Assembly: GCA_035048495.1 (NCBI GenBank) | Contig: CM068552.1 | Span: forward strand, 25,794,154 to 25,858,153 | Direction: 5' to 3' | Length of the DNA stretch: 64,000 nucleotides | From: Euptelea pleiosperma | Taxonomy: Eukaryota > Streptophyta > Magnoliopsida > Ranunculales > Eupteleaceae | Shown here: positions 24,475-35,550 of the stretch, piece after piece | Layout: each line of letters opens with the position of its first letter | How positions within the stretch are numbered: position 1 is the first letter of the stretch | Translations under genes and position numbers: made by a program | Notes under the pieces: model-generated | What the model was told of the DNA's origin: nothing | The model's input: only the letters and a program-made list of their open reading frames with translations | The model's database searches: none

Positions 24475-25540
24475 GGAATGATGAGGTGGGTGATGAAATC
24501 CCACTAGTTTCAATTTGGAGCTGGGTCTGCTCTCTTAGAGTTGATTGATTAACGGCCACGCCACGCAAGTCGAAGAATATGGATGCGAAAGCAAATAGAC
24601 AAGCGGCAATGAGTCACCCAACGGCGCAGTATCGCACTCAAGGCGAGGATAGAGACTTACCTCCCGTGGGCCACGCCACGGGGTCGCCTCCGTGGGTTAG
24701 AGAGGGGTATCCTAATGGGCTTGGGCCCGACTCCACCTCTTTGAGCTTTCGCTCCCTTCCCACACTGGATCGTGTTCCTGCAGAAACAGTTAGATCACAC
24801 GGTCTAGGTAGTTGGGATTCTATGTGGAAGATCCTTGCCTTTTTAGGGTCCACTGAACAAGCACTAGATTTAGGCAAGTTTTTGAATTAGTTACCAAATT
24901 CGAGATGGGTTAAAATTTAGGAATTTCCAGATTGGAAAATACCTAGATTGGAAAGTTTCCCAAACTGTGAAAATCTTCCAAGAAATATTTGATTGCGAGA
25001 TCCCTTACAATTTTGGGAAATTTCCCAAGATTGAAATTCTGCTAGATTTGGGGTGTTTCCTTTTGCAGACTTTTCCAAATTCAGAAGATTTCTAAAGATA
25101 GAAATTCTTCTAAAGAGGAAACTTCTAAGAGGGGAAACCCTAATTAAGCAGAGTTTCAAGATTTTGGAATCTTTCCAAAAATCGCAAATCCTTGATTGGT
25201 GATTTCTAAAATCGACAGAATATAAAACCCTAATTTTTTTTGAATTTTGATTTTTTTAATTTTTTTTTTTGTAATTTCCACTTAATCTAGGGTTTCTAAA
25301 AAACCCTAGAACAAGATCTAGCAGTTATTTGGAAAGCAGTTAAAATTCCTAAATTATTACAAATTGCACTCGGCCTTCCGAGGCATTAAAAATAGTAATT
25401 TAAAAACTGCTAAAAATCAACAAAAACAAAAAATAGAAAGTTTCCCGAAAAGGTCGGGCTGGCCAAATTGAGCAGCTTTTCGCTTCAGCAACTTTCCAAT
25501 TCCGTCTTTACGTCCTTTTTCGCACTTCTGGTCACCCGAG
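24475..25540 (-). other. Athila-type leader, PBS-proximal part
   Basis: Non-coding; aligns in reverse with about 48525-49595 of the tandem unit. It continues the leader interrupted by the LTR-A. The short frame 24579-24890 is not supported as a gene. Confidence 0.82.
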
Positions 25541-25554
25541 CGGCAGCGGCGCCA
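25541..25554 (-). other. PBS of the deleted Athila-type element
   Basis: Minus-strand TGGCGCCGCTGCCG lies two bases after the LTR end. It resembles the tRNA-Asp type site (TGGCGCCGTTGCC...) used by Athila, with one change. Confidence 0.8.
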
Positions 25555-26727
25555 TTTGAAATTAGGGTTTTTCCGCGTCGTTGGTTACGGAAACCCTAAA
25601 ATCAACAATATTTGTAATTTCTATCCGATTTCCTGCAAAATTTGAGATTTTTGTATAGCAGTTTCGTGTCGGATGTCGATCCGCACTCGGGATTAGTCGG
25701 ATTAGCGCAAATAAGAACATAAAATGATAGATTTTTCCATAGAAATTGATGCGAATGATGGTGGGGTGAGAGTGGTGGATAGATCGGATTAAAATATGCT
25801 TTGATTTAGAGAGAGAGCCATGAAATTAATAACCTAACTAATGCGAAATAGCAAAATCATAATAACCAACATTGAAATCATCCATTAATCTAATAAAATT
25901 GTCAATTACATAACTTCTGAAATAAATATGCCAAGAAGAAAGCTAATCTATAAAGCATTCGTAAAGGAATAGAGAGAGAAAGAAATAGTGAGAGAAGGTC
26001 TAGAGAGAGAAAGTGAGAGAAGACCTAAAATGACTTAGAGAGAGAAAGAGAGAACTAGAGATAGAATGAGAAGCTTTAGAAATTTAGAGAGAGGAAGAGT
26101 TAGAGAGAGAAACTACATATGATCTCACCTTGAGCAAGGTTGGGATTGGCCAAGTGTGGACTACATGGTGCGGTTTGGCCTAGGAGAGGGGCATGGACGA
26201 TGAAGGTGGTTTGCTTGGTGGAGAGGTCTCGGCCAAGAATGATGGAGAAGCTGCAGGTCCGGCGAGGCAGAGGAGAGGGTGGTGTCTTGATCAGCGCCAA
26301 GATGGTGGAGACAGCTTGGAGGGTGCTAAGGAGCACCACGTGGTGGTTATGGGAGGCTGGCTTCCTCCTCTCTTCTTCTCTCTTCTCCTTCATTTTTTTT
26401 TTTTTTTCTTTTGTTAATGACGGCTTGGAAGTTTTTGAGGAGGGAAGAGTTGGGGGCGTCCAATGGGTTGAGGAGGATCGTGCCAAGGGCAGCAACTTGA
26501 AGAAGTTGCTGGGCGGTCCTTGAGATGGATAGCTTGATAGAGAAGATGGGCTGTAACGGCTTGGGGGAAAAAAGAAGAGGGTGGTTACGGCGATGGAGAA
26601 GCCTTGCTGGAGGCGTATCCAATCAATATGGTGGCGAGGCACACAGGCAGTGCTGCCCTGTGGTTGTGCTCGCGGTGGGCGGAGCAGTAGGCGCTGCTCA
26701 CGGTGGAGTAACGTGAAGGAGACCACC

Positions 26728-26748
26728 GGAGTTGCTGTCTGCAACTCC
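26728..26748. repeat. Short palindrome, GGAGTTGC / GCAACTCC, loop TGTCT
   Basis: An eight-bp-arm member of the palindrome family; the outer CC/GG pair is lost on one side. Confidence 0.8.
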
Positions 26749-27051
26749 AAGGAAGATTAAAAAGAAGAGGCGGAAGAAGAAGGAAGAGGAGCAGACTGAG
26801 GTGCAGGCGAACAATAAGAGAAAATGGAGGTGGTGTTGCTGGCGAGAAGAGGAGGCGCTGTTGCAGGCGGAGGAGACGGAGGCGAACCAGTCCGGTGGGC
26901 TGGGTGGTGCGGTTTTGACAGCAAGCAGTTGCACACGCTTGTGATGGCTGAGGGCGGTGGACCTCCAAAAGAGATCGTGGAGGACGCTGGGGAGGTGAGC
27001 AAGGGGTTGGGTAGTGGCTGGAAGAGGAATAAAACGTGAAGAAGACGAGGT

Positions 27052-27075
27052 GGCCGGAGTTCTGCAACTCCGGCC
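27052..27075. repeat. Palindrome, GGCCGGAGTT / AACTCCGGCC, loop CTGC
   Basis: Ten-bp perfect arms; the stem is extended outward by GG/CC, and the inner GCAG is collapsed to the loop. It is followed by an (AAG)n microsatellite at about 27079-27113. Confidence 0.88.
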
Positions 27076-30036
27076 GGTAAAAGAAGAAGAAGAAGAAGAA
27101 GAAGAAGAAGAGAAAAAGAAGAGAAAAAAAAGAGGAAAGAACGTAGGGGGGGGTTTTTGGGAAGAGAAAGGAGAGGAAAGGAGGGGGATTAGGGTTCGAA
27201 CGAACCCTTCTCCCTCTTCTTATAAAGCTCCCTATTTCCTTTAATGGAAATAGGGTATTTTTGAAAATAAAAAAAATATTTATTATTTTTTTTTTTTTAA
27301 GTAAAAATCTACTTTTCTATGGGGAATCTCCTCAATTAGTGGACCCCCCATTTTTTTGAAATTTAATTAAAATTCTTTGGGAATTCACGGGGTCCACTAA
27401 CTGGTCGGACAGCGGGTCGATGATGATGGGCCCGGCTACTGGCCCACATGGATTTGTAATGTCTATTGTCTCACAAGATGATGTGACAGATGGTCTGATG
27501 GCGATCGGATGGATGGTGACTTGATTGGGACTCAGATTGGTAGATCGACGGATCTAGAGAGATCCAACGGTCCGATTGAAGATCCAACGGTCCGATGGAA
27601 GATCCAACGGTCAGAAAGCTAAGGGAGATGAGATAGAGCCGATGGGCAGGAGTTCTGGGGTTAGGTCAGTAGATTTGAGGACCGAGAGATGAAGAGAGAG
27701 AGAGAATAAGGAGAGATGAGAGAGAAAGTATCAGAAAATAGAGAGAAAAGCACTGGCGGAGGGTCTGGAACCCTGGTCTTCACTGTGACCATCCTCACGC
27801 TTCTCAAGTAGAGTCGACTATCATTCTTTGCTGACTCATGTGGCTTTAAACGCTTTGGTCTATCTCTTGGTCATTGGCTCTCCTACTCTCTTCGTTCTTT
27901 GGGTCGGCTTTTTGGTCCTCTTATTCAGCCCATATTTGGCCCATATCTTCTAGTCATAGCATGTGGGCTCTTTAAGCTTTGACAATGGGCTTTCCTGATC
28001 GATGTGGGCTTGCAAGTCTCGAGAATTGTCCCATCGGGGTTTCCTGCGACAGAAGAAGCGCGTAATGAGACTCTATCAGAATGACTTCATGTCTAGACTT
28101 TCGAAAATGTGTTTAATGCATGCAAATATACCATTTCGTCCAGAAAAGTGTGTTCTACGCAACAAAAGAGACTCTTACATAGAAAAGTAGATAAATAGAG
28201 TATTTTAACGTGGGAGAATGCAATAACGCTAAAAGGATAATTGCTTAAAATAAGCACTTTTGAGCGAATATCACTAGCATTGAGCATACCCTTCACAGTA
28301 TCCCAAAGCATGACTCTCTCCTTGAAGCTCATGAGAGGCCTTTTCAATCTCATCTCTCTCGGAAGTGACCTTATCTAGATCCTTTTTAAGTTGTTCGACA
28401 GCTTGACGGGATTTAGTGACTTCTCCCTGCAGCTTCTCGTTATCATTCTTCGACTTAGCCAGGTCATCCTCGGCATTCTTTTGAGTAGCCAAAGCTTTGG
28501 TTGCTATTTCTTTTTCCAGCAATGCCTTGGTTCTAGCTATTTCTGTAGATTGAAGAGCAGTTTGCAACTGATCTTCACGGGCTTTCAAGTCAGCTTCCCG
28601 AGAATTGAGAGCGGTCTCAAGCTCAGTAATCTTCTTCTTGCTCTCCTCATATCTATTAGTGACATCTGTTACATAATCTTTGAGCCCAACATATGAGTGG
28701 ATAGTCTGCAAGAATACGAAGGTATTAGATTTAAAGTTCAGGCAAAGAACTCAAAAATTAGTAAGAGTTTCTTACCTCGAGAATAGAGCGGCTCATCACA
28801 TCATGGATAGTGGATGGGTCTGTCAGATCAACATATCGAAGTCTGTCCTTCGGCAGCCATATCTGTTCGATATACTTCACTACAACCCCGGGATCTACGA
28901 TTGAACTAGCCCCCGAGATTGGTTTCCCGTTGTCTAGGAATCTGAAAGTAGGTTTTTTCCGCGTCGTTGGTTACGAAAACCCTAAAATCAACACATTTGT
29001 AATATTATCTGATTATCTTGTAAAATTCAGAGATTCTGTATAGGGATTCGTGTCGGATGTCGATCCGCACTCGGGATTAGTCGGATTAGCGCGAATAAGA
29101 ACATAAAATAATGGATTTTTCTCAAAAATTGCTAAAAATAAAAGGATGAAAGGGTGAGAATGGTGATAAAAGTGATTTCAAAAACATTCTTTTGAGATTT
29201 TTGGAAGATCTTGAACACTAAAAATGAGTGAGATTAAATAAACATTAAACTAATCAAACACCATCAACATCAAATTAATTCATTTAAATCATATGTCGAT
29301 TACAAAGGCTGATAATCAAAACATTTCATCATGAATAATCAAAGTCAACTAGTAAGCAGGGAAAAGTAGAGAGAAAATAAGGGAGGGTTAGAGAGAGAAA
29401 TGATGAGAAAAGGATCCCTAGAGAGAGAAAGTGAGATTGTAGTGATAGAAGAGAGTGGTAGAGAAAGAAGATGAGAGGAAATGCATTTTAGAGAGAGAAA
29501 GATATTCTAGGAGAGAGAAACTAAAGAAAAGAGAAGATAGAAGAAGAGAGAGAGATAGGAGAACATTCAACTTACCATGGTGGAAGATGTACAGGATGAG
29601 GATCGTGGTGGAGAAGATGAGGGAGTTGCCACCTCGGAAAGTGAACAAGATGTGGAGGCTGCAAAGCTGCCAATGAGATCACTGGTTTGAGAGAGTAGAG
29701 CTTCTTCTCCGGGTGTTAATGGTTTGACCCAAGGAGCACAAGTGCAAGGGCAGCAAGGTGGTGTTGCTCGTGATGGTAGCCGCCCAAAGAAGAAATGACG
29801 GTGGCTAGAGATGCTGCTCTTCTCTTTATTTAAAATTTTTTTATTTTTGGGTGTTGATGTCGGTATTTGCAGGCATACAGTCCGGTTGACTGGTGTTGCA
29901 GGTCTCACACCAGAACCGATGAAGAGTGGAGTTGTTACGGCCAGGAAAAGCAGAAGATGGATAGGAGCTCAGGCGGAGCAACAACGGTAGTGGTTGCTGG
30001 AGGCGGAGGCGGAGGCGGTGCATGGGCAACAAGGAC

Positions 30037-30146
30037 GAAGACGAAAGAAGAAGGAGAAAAGAAGAAGAAGAAAGAAGGAGGAAGGAAGAAGAAGAAGAAG
30101 AAGAAAGAAGGAGGAAGGAAGAAGAAGAAGAAGAAAGAAGAAGGGG
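30037..30146 (+). repeat. (AAG/AGG)n microsatellite
   Basis: Nearly pure purine tract of GAA, AAG and GGA triplets, with a ~40-bp higher-order repetition (AAAGAAGGAGGAAGG). The long frames read across it are low-complexity artefacts. Confidence 0.9.
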
Positions 30147-30196
30147 AAGATCCTCACAGAGTTCGCCGACGTTAATGGAGTTCGCCGGCGATTCTA

Positions 30197-30224
<28 letters not shown>
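30197..30224 (+). repeat. Poly(T) tract
   Basis: About 28 uninterrupted T, antisense to the A-tracts seen elsewhere in LTR-B. Confidence 0.9.
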
Positions 30225-30230
<6 letters not shown>

Positions 30231-30337
30231 AAGCCGATAATGGCCTGAGTTGGTGGCGAGATGAGGAAGAATAAGAAGGAAGGATGGGGAGAGGGAAGAG
30301 ATCTTAGCAGGCTGGGGAGCCCACTTGGAAGGACTGG

Positions 30338-30363
30338 CCGGAGTTGCAGGTCTGCAACTCCGG
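30338..30363. repeat. Palindrome, CCGGAGTTGCAG / CTGCAACTCCGG, loop GT
   Basis: Perfect 12-bp arms; this is the canonical form of the recurrent palindrome. Confidence 0.92.
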
Positions 30364-30523
30364 TGGATCAGAAAAGAAATAAGGAGAAGGAGAAGACGAA
30401 GAGAAGAGGAAGAAGAATAAGAAGAAGAAGAAAGGAGATGGGGAGGCAATTTTATAGCAACTGTTGGTTGCTGGTCCGCAAGAAGGGAGACTCGTGGGTA
30501 GCAACCAAAGTTACAGACTGCCA

Positions 30524-30543
30524 GAGTTGCAGGTCTGCAACTC
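30524..30543. repeat. Palindrome, GAGTTGCAG / CTGCAACTC, loop GT
   Basis: Nine-bp perfect arms; second copy in the same LTR-B, about 185 bp from the first. The following 30567-30651 is an (AAG)n microsatellite. Confidence 0.88.
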
Positions 30544-33500
30544 CGTTAATCAGGTTGGAAAAGAAAAGACGAAAAGGAAGAAGAAGAAGAAGGAGAAGAA
30601 GAAGAAGAAGGAGAAGAAGAAGAAGAAGAAGAAGAAAGAAGAAGGAGAAGAAAGGGGGGGGGCGCTCCACCAACTCGCCGGAGAAAGGTCGCCGGAAGAG
30701 GAAGGAAGAAGAAGAAAAGGAAGAGAAGAGGAGGAAAAAAAAAGATGGGAGAGCCCCGGGGGGGAAGAGGACCCCCTCTCCTCAAGTAGAAACCGTGGGT
30801 TTCTAAACTTAGAAACTCACGGTTTCTAAAAGAAAAATTATTTTATTTTTATTTTTATTTTTGAACTTGGGGGTTTGCGGGCTTGGGCTCGAGGTTTATG
30901 GGCCGTTTGGCCATGACCACTAGGCCAAGAGATGATGCCACGTGTTGGCCAGTGGTTGGCCAAATGGGAACGCTCAAAAAAATGTGGGCCCTGAGTGCAT
31001 CGGCCATGGGCCAGAAGGTAGGTGAGTAGGATAGTGGGCCACTGGGCTCGATGGATGTGGACCTCTTACGAGGCTGCGGGTTAGGGTGTGTTTGGTTGCC
31101 AGGGGAGAAAAATGCATTTTTCTTTCCTCGGAGATCGAGCTCTGCTCTCTCTCATCTATAATCAACCATAGGATCAACAGAGTTCTAGAGATTGAGATTT
31201 TACAATGGAGATCGGGTGGGTGATAGGATGGATGATCGAATGATCTAAGGCACGATCGGATGGTCGGATGCATAGAATTGATAGATCAGATGGTGATCTA
31301 TAGAGATCCAACGGCCCGATGGAAGATCCAACGGTCAGAAACCTAAGGGAGATGAGACAGAGCCAATGGGCAGGAGTTCTGGGGTTAGGTCAATAGATTC
31401 GAGGACCGAGAGATGAAGAGAGAGAGAATAAGGAGAGATGAGAGAGAAAATATCAGAAAAAGTATTGGCAGAGGGTCATGAACCCTGGTTTTCAATTGTT
31501 CTTCACTTGAGCTTTGCCAGTAGAGCAGGCCATCATTTGATGTGGCTTTAAATGCTTTGGTCCTTCTCTTGGTTATCAGCTCTCCCGCTCTCGTGGTTCC
31601 TTGGGCCAGCTCTTCGATCCCCTTATTCAGCCCGTAATAGGCTCATATCTTCTAGACATAGCCTGTGGACTCTTTAAGCTTTGACAATGGGCTTTCATGA
31701 TCCATGTGGGCCCACAAGTCTCGAGAATCATCCAATCAGGGTTTCCTGCGACAGAAGAAGCGCGTAATGAGACTTAATCAGAACGGCTTAATATCTAAAC
31801 TTCTAAAAATGTGTTTAATGCATGCAAATATACCATTTCGTCCAGAAAAGTGTGTTCTACGCAATGAGATAGACTTTTACGTAGAAAAGTGGATAATTAG
31901 AGCAGTTTTACGTAGGAGAGTGCGATAACGCTAAAAGGATAATTGCTTAAAATAAGCACTTTTGAGCGAATATCAGAATCTCACCTTGATCACATACTCT
32001 TGACCTACGTCAAATTTTAGAAAACCTACAATGGGATGCCGTATTCAATAAGCCTCTTTTTTCGATATCCACTTATCAACCATATCAAAAGAAGTTCCCC
32101 TTGGGAAGGAAGTCCAAGATGCATATCTCTCACCTAAAGATGTGCTCGGTTCACCGAGTCTTTGGAGGTTTACCGGGAGAGTAGGAATCATCTCCACTGA
32201 TGGCGGGGTTACTACCTGAGCTCCTTGATTTGACAAAGGAGATGGGAATCCTAGAAGAGAAATTGAGGTGGTTGGAAGATCTGCCCATCGTATAGTTGGA
32301 CTTGGACTTGCAGATTGAGGGGATGGTTGAGGAGCCACTATCTTAGGAGGAAGTGTTGGTAGGGGAAGAGAAGCTGTTTCAGCAGGACGGGAACTGGAGG
32401 CATCAAATTCTCGCGTCAGACCTTTCACCAACCTCCTCTTCTTAGGACGTGGAGGATCCACCACGAGACGTGGGAAATCGGTCCATCTCAGTTGGTCTTT
32501 CTTGCTTGCCATCTACGGTGAGGTGGGAGGATTATCAGAAATAATTTATCAGCGACAGAAAATAGAACTACAAGCTATTACCTCTTTTGCTCTTGCTAGT
32601 TGACGGGCAAGTTCGTTTCTCGGTTCTAAATGACCGCCTAGATGCCTGAAATATTCGGCAATTGGCAGTGTGTCAGAAGGAGAATGGGAGGAGCGAGGTT
32701 CTGAAGAACCTGACGCATGAACTTCAGTTTGAGGCTTCCTCTTTCTTATAAGAGGTACATCGGGACTTGTCTCATCAGGATTGTCTTCGCCCATCCTGAT
32801 AGAGATTCCGGGAGCAGATGATTTGGAGGGGTTTTTGGGAAGAGATGGTTGTCGGGGCTGTGAAGGAATCTGCCCGGCAAGTGACCAGACTCTCATTATT
32901 GAAGGGATCTTCTTGAGGATATAATTAACTTTATCCTCAATGTCTGTCGGATACTTCAATAGGGGTCTCACGAAATCTACAAACAGCAAACATTATGGTT
33001 AGGGTTCTCGGGATATAAAAGTTTTCATGCCAGGGAACAGCGAAGTATTGAAGAACATACCTCGGAGATTGAAGTTCGATCTGACCCTGTGCCTAGGGGG
33101 ACCCTCCTCCGTCCGCTCATCAAACTCCCAAGATCCCGTCACAAGGAGGGGATTAGCATGCCATCCCTTGTGAGAAGTTGGCAGGTTCTCGACGATCTTT
33201 TTAGTTTTATCCTGAGCAGCCACTGTCCAAAACATCAGAGGATGGCTGGAATCTGAGCATCTCTTCAAAAAATATAGAAAGTCGATCTCGGGAAAATCGA
33301 TTTTGTGTTTGCTGGAGACATTTATGTAGTCAATTCTGGCCATTAGACGCCAGAAATTGCTATTCATCTGATCGGGAGCGCGATCGTAGAAATGAAGCAC
33401 TTCCCGTACAAGAGGAGAGAGAGGAAAAGACATCCCAAACTTTAGTTGGGAACAGGTGATGCTGATCTCGCCTGGATTGGTATCCTCTCCATGATGAGCT

Positions 33501-33793
33501 CCGAGCATTATGAAGATTGAGGCAGGGATTCCAAATTTCCTCCTCAGACCAACAATGTAAGGATCATTCCCATAAGTGGGAACTCGGATTATCATCCCTG
33601 GAACGTTAGGTTCCATTGATGGGTCAACAGCAAGGATCACTTCTTCACGTTCTTCATTAGGCCCGACCATATAAGTGTCAATGGCCCGATCCGTCGAATC
33701 AGAAGTACCTTCCTCTTCCAAGGGAAGGTTAGACCCTTCAGGCTCACGCCCAGGTAACTCAGTACTTTCCTTTAAGACTATCCTACCCCTCAT

Positions 33794-34321
33794 GGTTCTT
33801 GAGACAAGAAAGGGTAAAAATAGAAGGAAGGAAATGGAGATATAAATACCAGAATTCAGAAGATCTTGAGAGAGAAACGGAGAAGAAAACTCCTATTGAG
33901 CACGGACAATATCTTCAAGAAGAAGGTGAACCAGAGTAGATTTGCACAGATAAGAAGACGAAGAAGCTAAAATGATAAAATGAGGAGTCCAAGTCTATTT
34001 ATAGAGGCGGACCTAAATTTATCAAACCAGAAATCTGGCGGTATCAAACCCCGGGTGCCAAAATTTAAAAATTCTTAATCGACGATTCGACAGCTTATCT
34101 CCTCGAATATTGCATCCGTCAATCATTCTATTCGACGGCTGTACATAGGGCTTCATGCCTGTATGGACACGTCTCATTTTTGCAGTTGTGATAGACGCCA
34201 CATTAATGAGGGAGGCGACGGTTGAATGACTGGAGAAGAATCTAATGGTTGGGAATTAACAGTATATCATCAACGGCCGAGATCTTTTTTCGAAGATACG
34301 ACAATAGCTTCTTGATCTTTC
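33794..34321 (-). other. Antisense gene 5' region / Tat 3' untranslated region
   Basis: Non-coding DNA between the antisense ATG and the Tat PPT. It holds the TATA candidate above; nothing else is recognised. Confidence 0.6.
33996..34003 (-). promoter_or_regulatory. Candidate TATA box of the antisense Tat gene
   Basis: Minus-strand CTATAAATAG lies about 200 bp upstream of the antisense ATG at 33793. That distance would give a 5' UTR of roughly 170 bases. Confidence 0.6.
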
Positions 34322-34336
34322 AAAAAAGGGGGGCGA
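34322..34336 (+). other. Polypurine tract of the Tat element
   Basis: AAAAAAGGGGGGCGA ends immediately before the TGTGGG of the 3' LTR, the expected plus-strand primer position. Confidence 0.88.
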
Positions 34337-35550
34337 TGTGGGTACCATATTTTCCAGTGAATGATATGATGACACGTGTATTGGTTACACACGTGTAGTA
34401 TCAGAACAATGACACGTGGTGTCATCCTTCGTACGTAAGTAAATGCGTCGAAGACATCATTAAAGGCCATAACCATCCCATCATTGTCACACAACCATTA
34501 ATGGAAGTGCCACGTGTCAAGTTGGAATGATCAGAAGAGAACATCTTGAGGCAGAGTTACTAACAGAACACATTAGCGATTCAGCCTTTAATATGTCGGG
34601 AAGCATTCAATCATGCCCAACATATTAATGAATGACCCACTTGACGAGAATGACAATTATCTCACCCGGACAAGATCCAGCGGTCCACATGATTTGATTA
34701 TTGTTCTTAACGGGGGAGATGTTCAATACATCTCGACAAGATCATATAGCCTACTTGACGGGATTAAACTTCATCTCAACCCGACAAGATCAGATAGCCT
34801 ACTTGACGGGATTAACTTCATCTCAACCTGACAAGATCAGATAGCCTACTTGACAGGATTCACTTTCATCTGATCCCAACAAGATCATACAGCTAGTTTG
34901 ACGGGAGCAACGTTCCTCTCATCCTGATAAGATCAGCATCTTACTTGACGGGATTATATTTCTATCAATCCCGAGAATTATATCGGATTTTGCAAACGAG
35001 AAAAAGTATTCTAAATACGGTTAGTTTCTTAAAACAATGAGAATTAGCCATGTGGCAATTAGTTGAACTATTATAGCTGCAACGTCCCTTTATTCGAATA
35101 TCTGACATGAAGAGTGCCACCTTAGTTATCTTAGATATAACCGAATGAGGGAAGTTAGGATCTAACAAGAAGATTCTACTTCATAACAGAATCTTCGTAG
35201 ATCATAACTGATTGATAACTACTAGACACGTGGAAGGTGAGTCACGCTAGTTCTAAGGGTATAAATACAGGACCCTCAGGACTAAGAAAAGGATCTTGCT
35301 CTCCCGATCCAGATAGTCTAAACTTTGAAACATTTTACTATTTTTCCTGAACCCTGTTAGGAATCCTAAACTGATTTGAACGTCGCAGCATTGTCAATAG
35401 GTACAACCACATCTCATCTGGAGATCATCTTATCCTTCACGGAGGAGAAAGCAGTTTCATCCTGAAGCATCAGAGTCGTCCGATCATCATTAAGATACAA
35501 ATCGTTTGACCTCGAAGATTGTGTGGGTTAGATTAGATATTTTTCCCCCA
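34337..35550 (+). repeat. 3' LTR of the Tat element
   Basis: TGTGGGTACC...TTTTTCCCCCA, 1214 bp; intact and without the 469-bp insert seen in the 5' LTR. It shows the empty CAACG site near 34907. It includes five CACGTG boxes, the 48-bp minisatellite and a TATAAATA near 35259. Confidence 0.9.

Larger units (their letters stand above)
18717..28273 (-). mobile_element. Deleted Athila-type element (gag only) with nested solo LTR-A
   Basis: Exact CTAGC duplication at 18712-18716 and 28274-28278. On the minus strand: full 5' LTR (28273-25557), PBS (25554-25541), leader, gag (about 20067-18974), then directly the last ~257 bp of a 3' LTR (18973-18717). Everything from late gag to most of the 3' LTR is missing. 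The two LTR ends differ at 3 of ~257 positions by eye. The leader is split by the LTR-A at 20691-24474. Confidence 0.9.
25557..28273 (-). repeat. 5' LTR-B of the deleted Athila-type element, 2717 bp
   Basis: On the minus strand it starts TGATATTCGC (28273) and ends TTTCA (25557). It contains a near-perfect promoter palindrome (CCCTATTTCC...) near 27231, a TATAA element, predicted leader-intron borders (donor 26128, acceptor 25633), two GC-rich palindromes and an AGATCCAACGGTC minisatellite near 27557-27616. Confidence 0.92.
28943..31975 (-). mobile_element. Solo LTR-B (Athila-type), 3033 bp
   Basis: Minus-strand copy from GAATATCA (31975) to TGAAAGTAGG (28943). Exact GAATC duplication at 28938-28942 and 31976-31980. 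It interrupts exon 3 of the antisense Tat gene, and removing it restores the frame. Its middle is dominated by AAG/GGA microsatellites, and the splice donor (near 29575) is kept. Confidence 0.93.
18433..33793 (-). pseudogene. Antisense spliced gene of the Tat element (gypsy-type 'transposase'-like domain plus coiled coil)
   Basis: Coding exons on the minus strand are 33793-33061, 32976-32582, 32512-31976 continued after the solo LTR-B at 28937-28776, 28705-28274, and, after the Athila-type element, 18711-18433. Introns of 84 bp (33060-32977), 69 bp (32581-32513) and 70 bp (28775-28706) have GT..AG borders, and each splice keeps the frame. The total is about 845 codons with two premature stops (TGA 32047-32045, TAG 28276-28274). 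Exon 1 has the LSPLVREVLHFYDRAPDQM/WRLMARI pattern of Pfam 'putative gypsy type transposon' (Transposase_28) proteins. Exon 4 is a long Lys/Glu-rich coiled coil. Position and strand match antisense ORFs such as gene23 of Grande. Its function is unknown. Confidence 0.85.
1357..35550 (+). mobile_element. Tat-lineage Ty3/gypsy retrotransposon, heavily nested
   Basis: The LTRs are 1357-3046 and 34337-35550. Without its 469-bp insert and the duplicated 5 bp, the 5' LTR is 1216 bp against 1214 bp for the 3' LTR. The order is PBS near 3050, gag (3110-4686), PR (10693), RT (11505), RNase H (12303), a second archaeal-type RNase H (12898), integrase (13500-14610), tandem repeats, an antisense gene (33793 to 18433) and a PPT (34322-34336). 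A second RNase H plus a large 3' region with an antisense ORF are known traits of the Tat group (Grande, Ogre and relatives). ATGAT lies directly before the 5' LTR and 2 bp after the 3' LTR, so the right boundary may be 35552. All sense ORFs carry stops, so the element is inactive. Confidence 0.92.

Noticed and set aside
24579..24890. 103-codon frame as a host gene
   Set aside because: It is part of the Athila-type leader, matching the reverse of 49200-49500, with no homologous frame kept in the array copies.
26100..26750. 216-codon minus-strand frame and many overlapping frames in the LTR-B centres (also 6397-7038, 30261-30806)
   Set aside because: Low-complexity purine/pyrimidine bias removes stops in several frames at once. 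There is no conservation between LTR-B copies and no recognisable domain.
30037..30146. Lys/Glu-rich 'nuclear protein' coding region
   Set aside because: It is an AAG/GGA microsatellite inside a solo LTR, and all three frames look charged for that reason.
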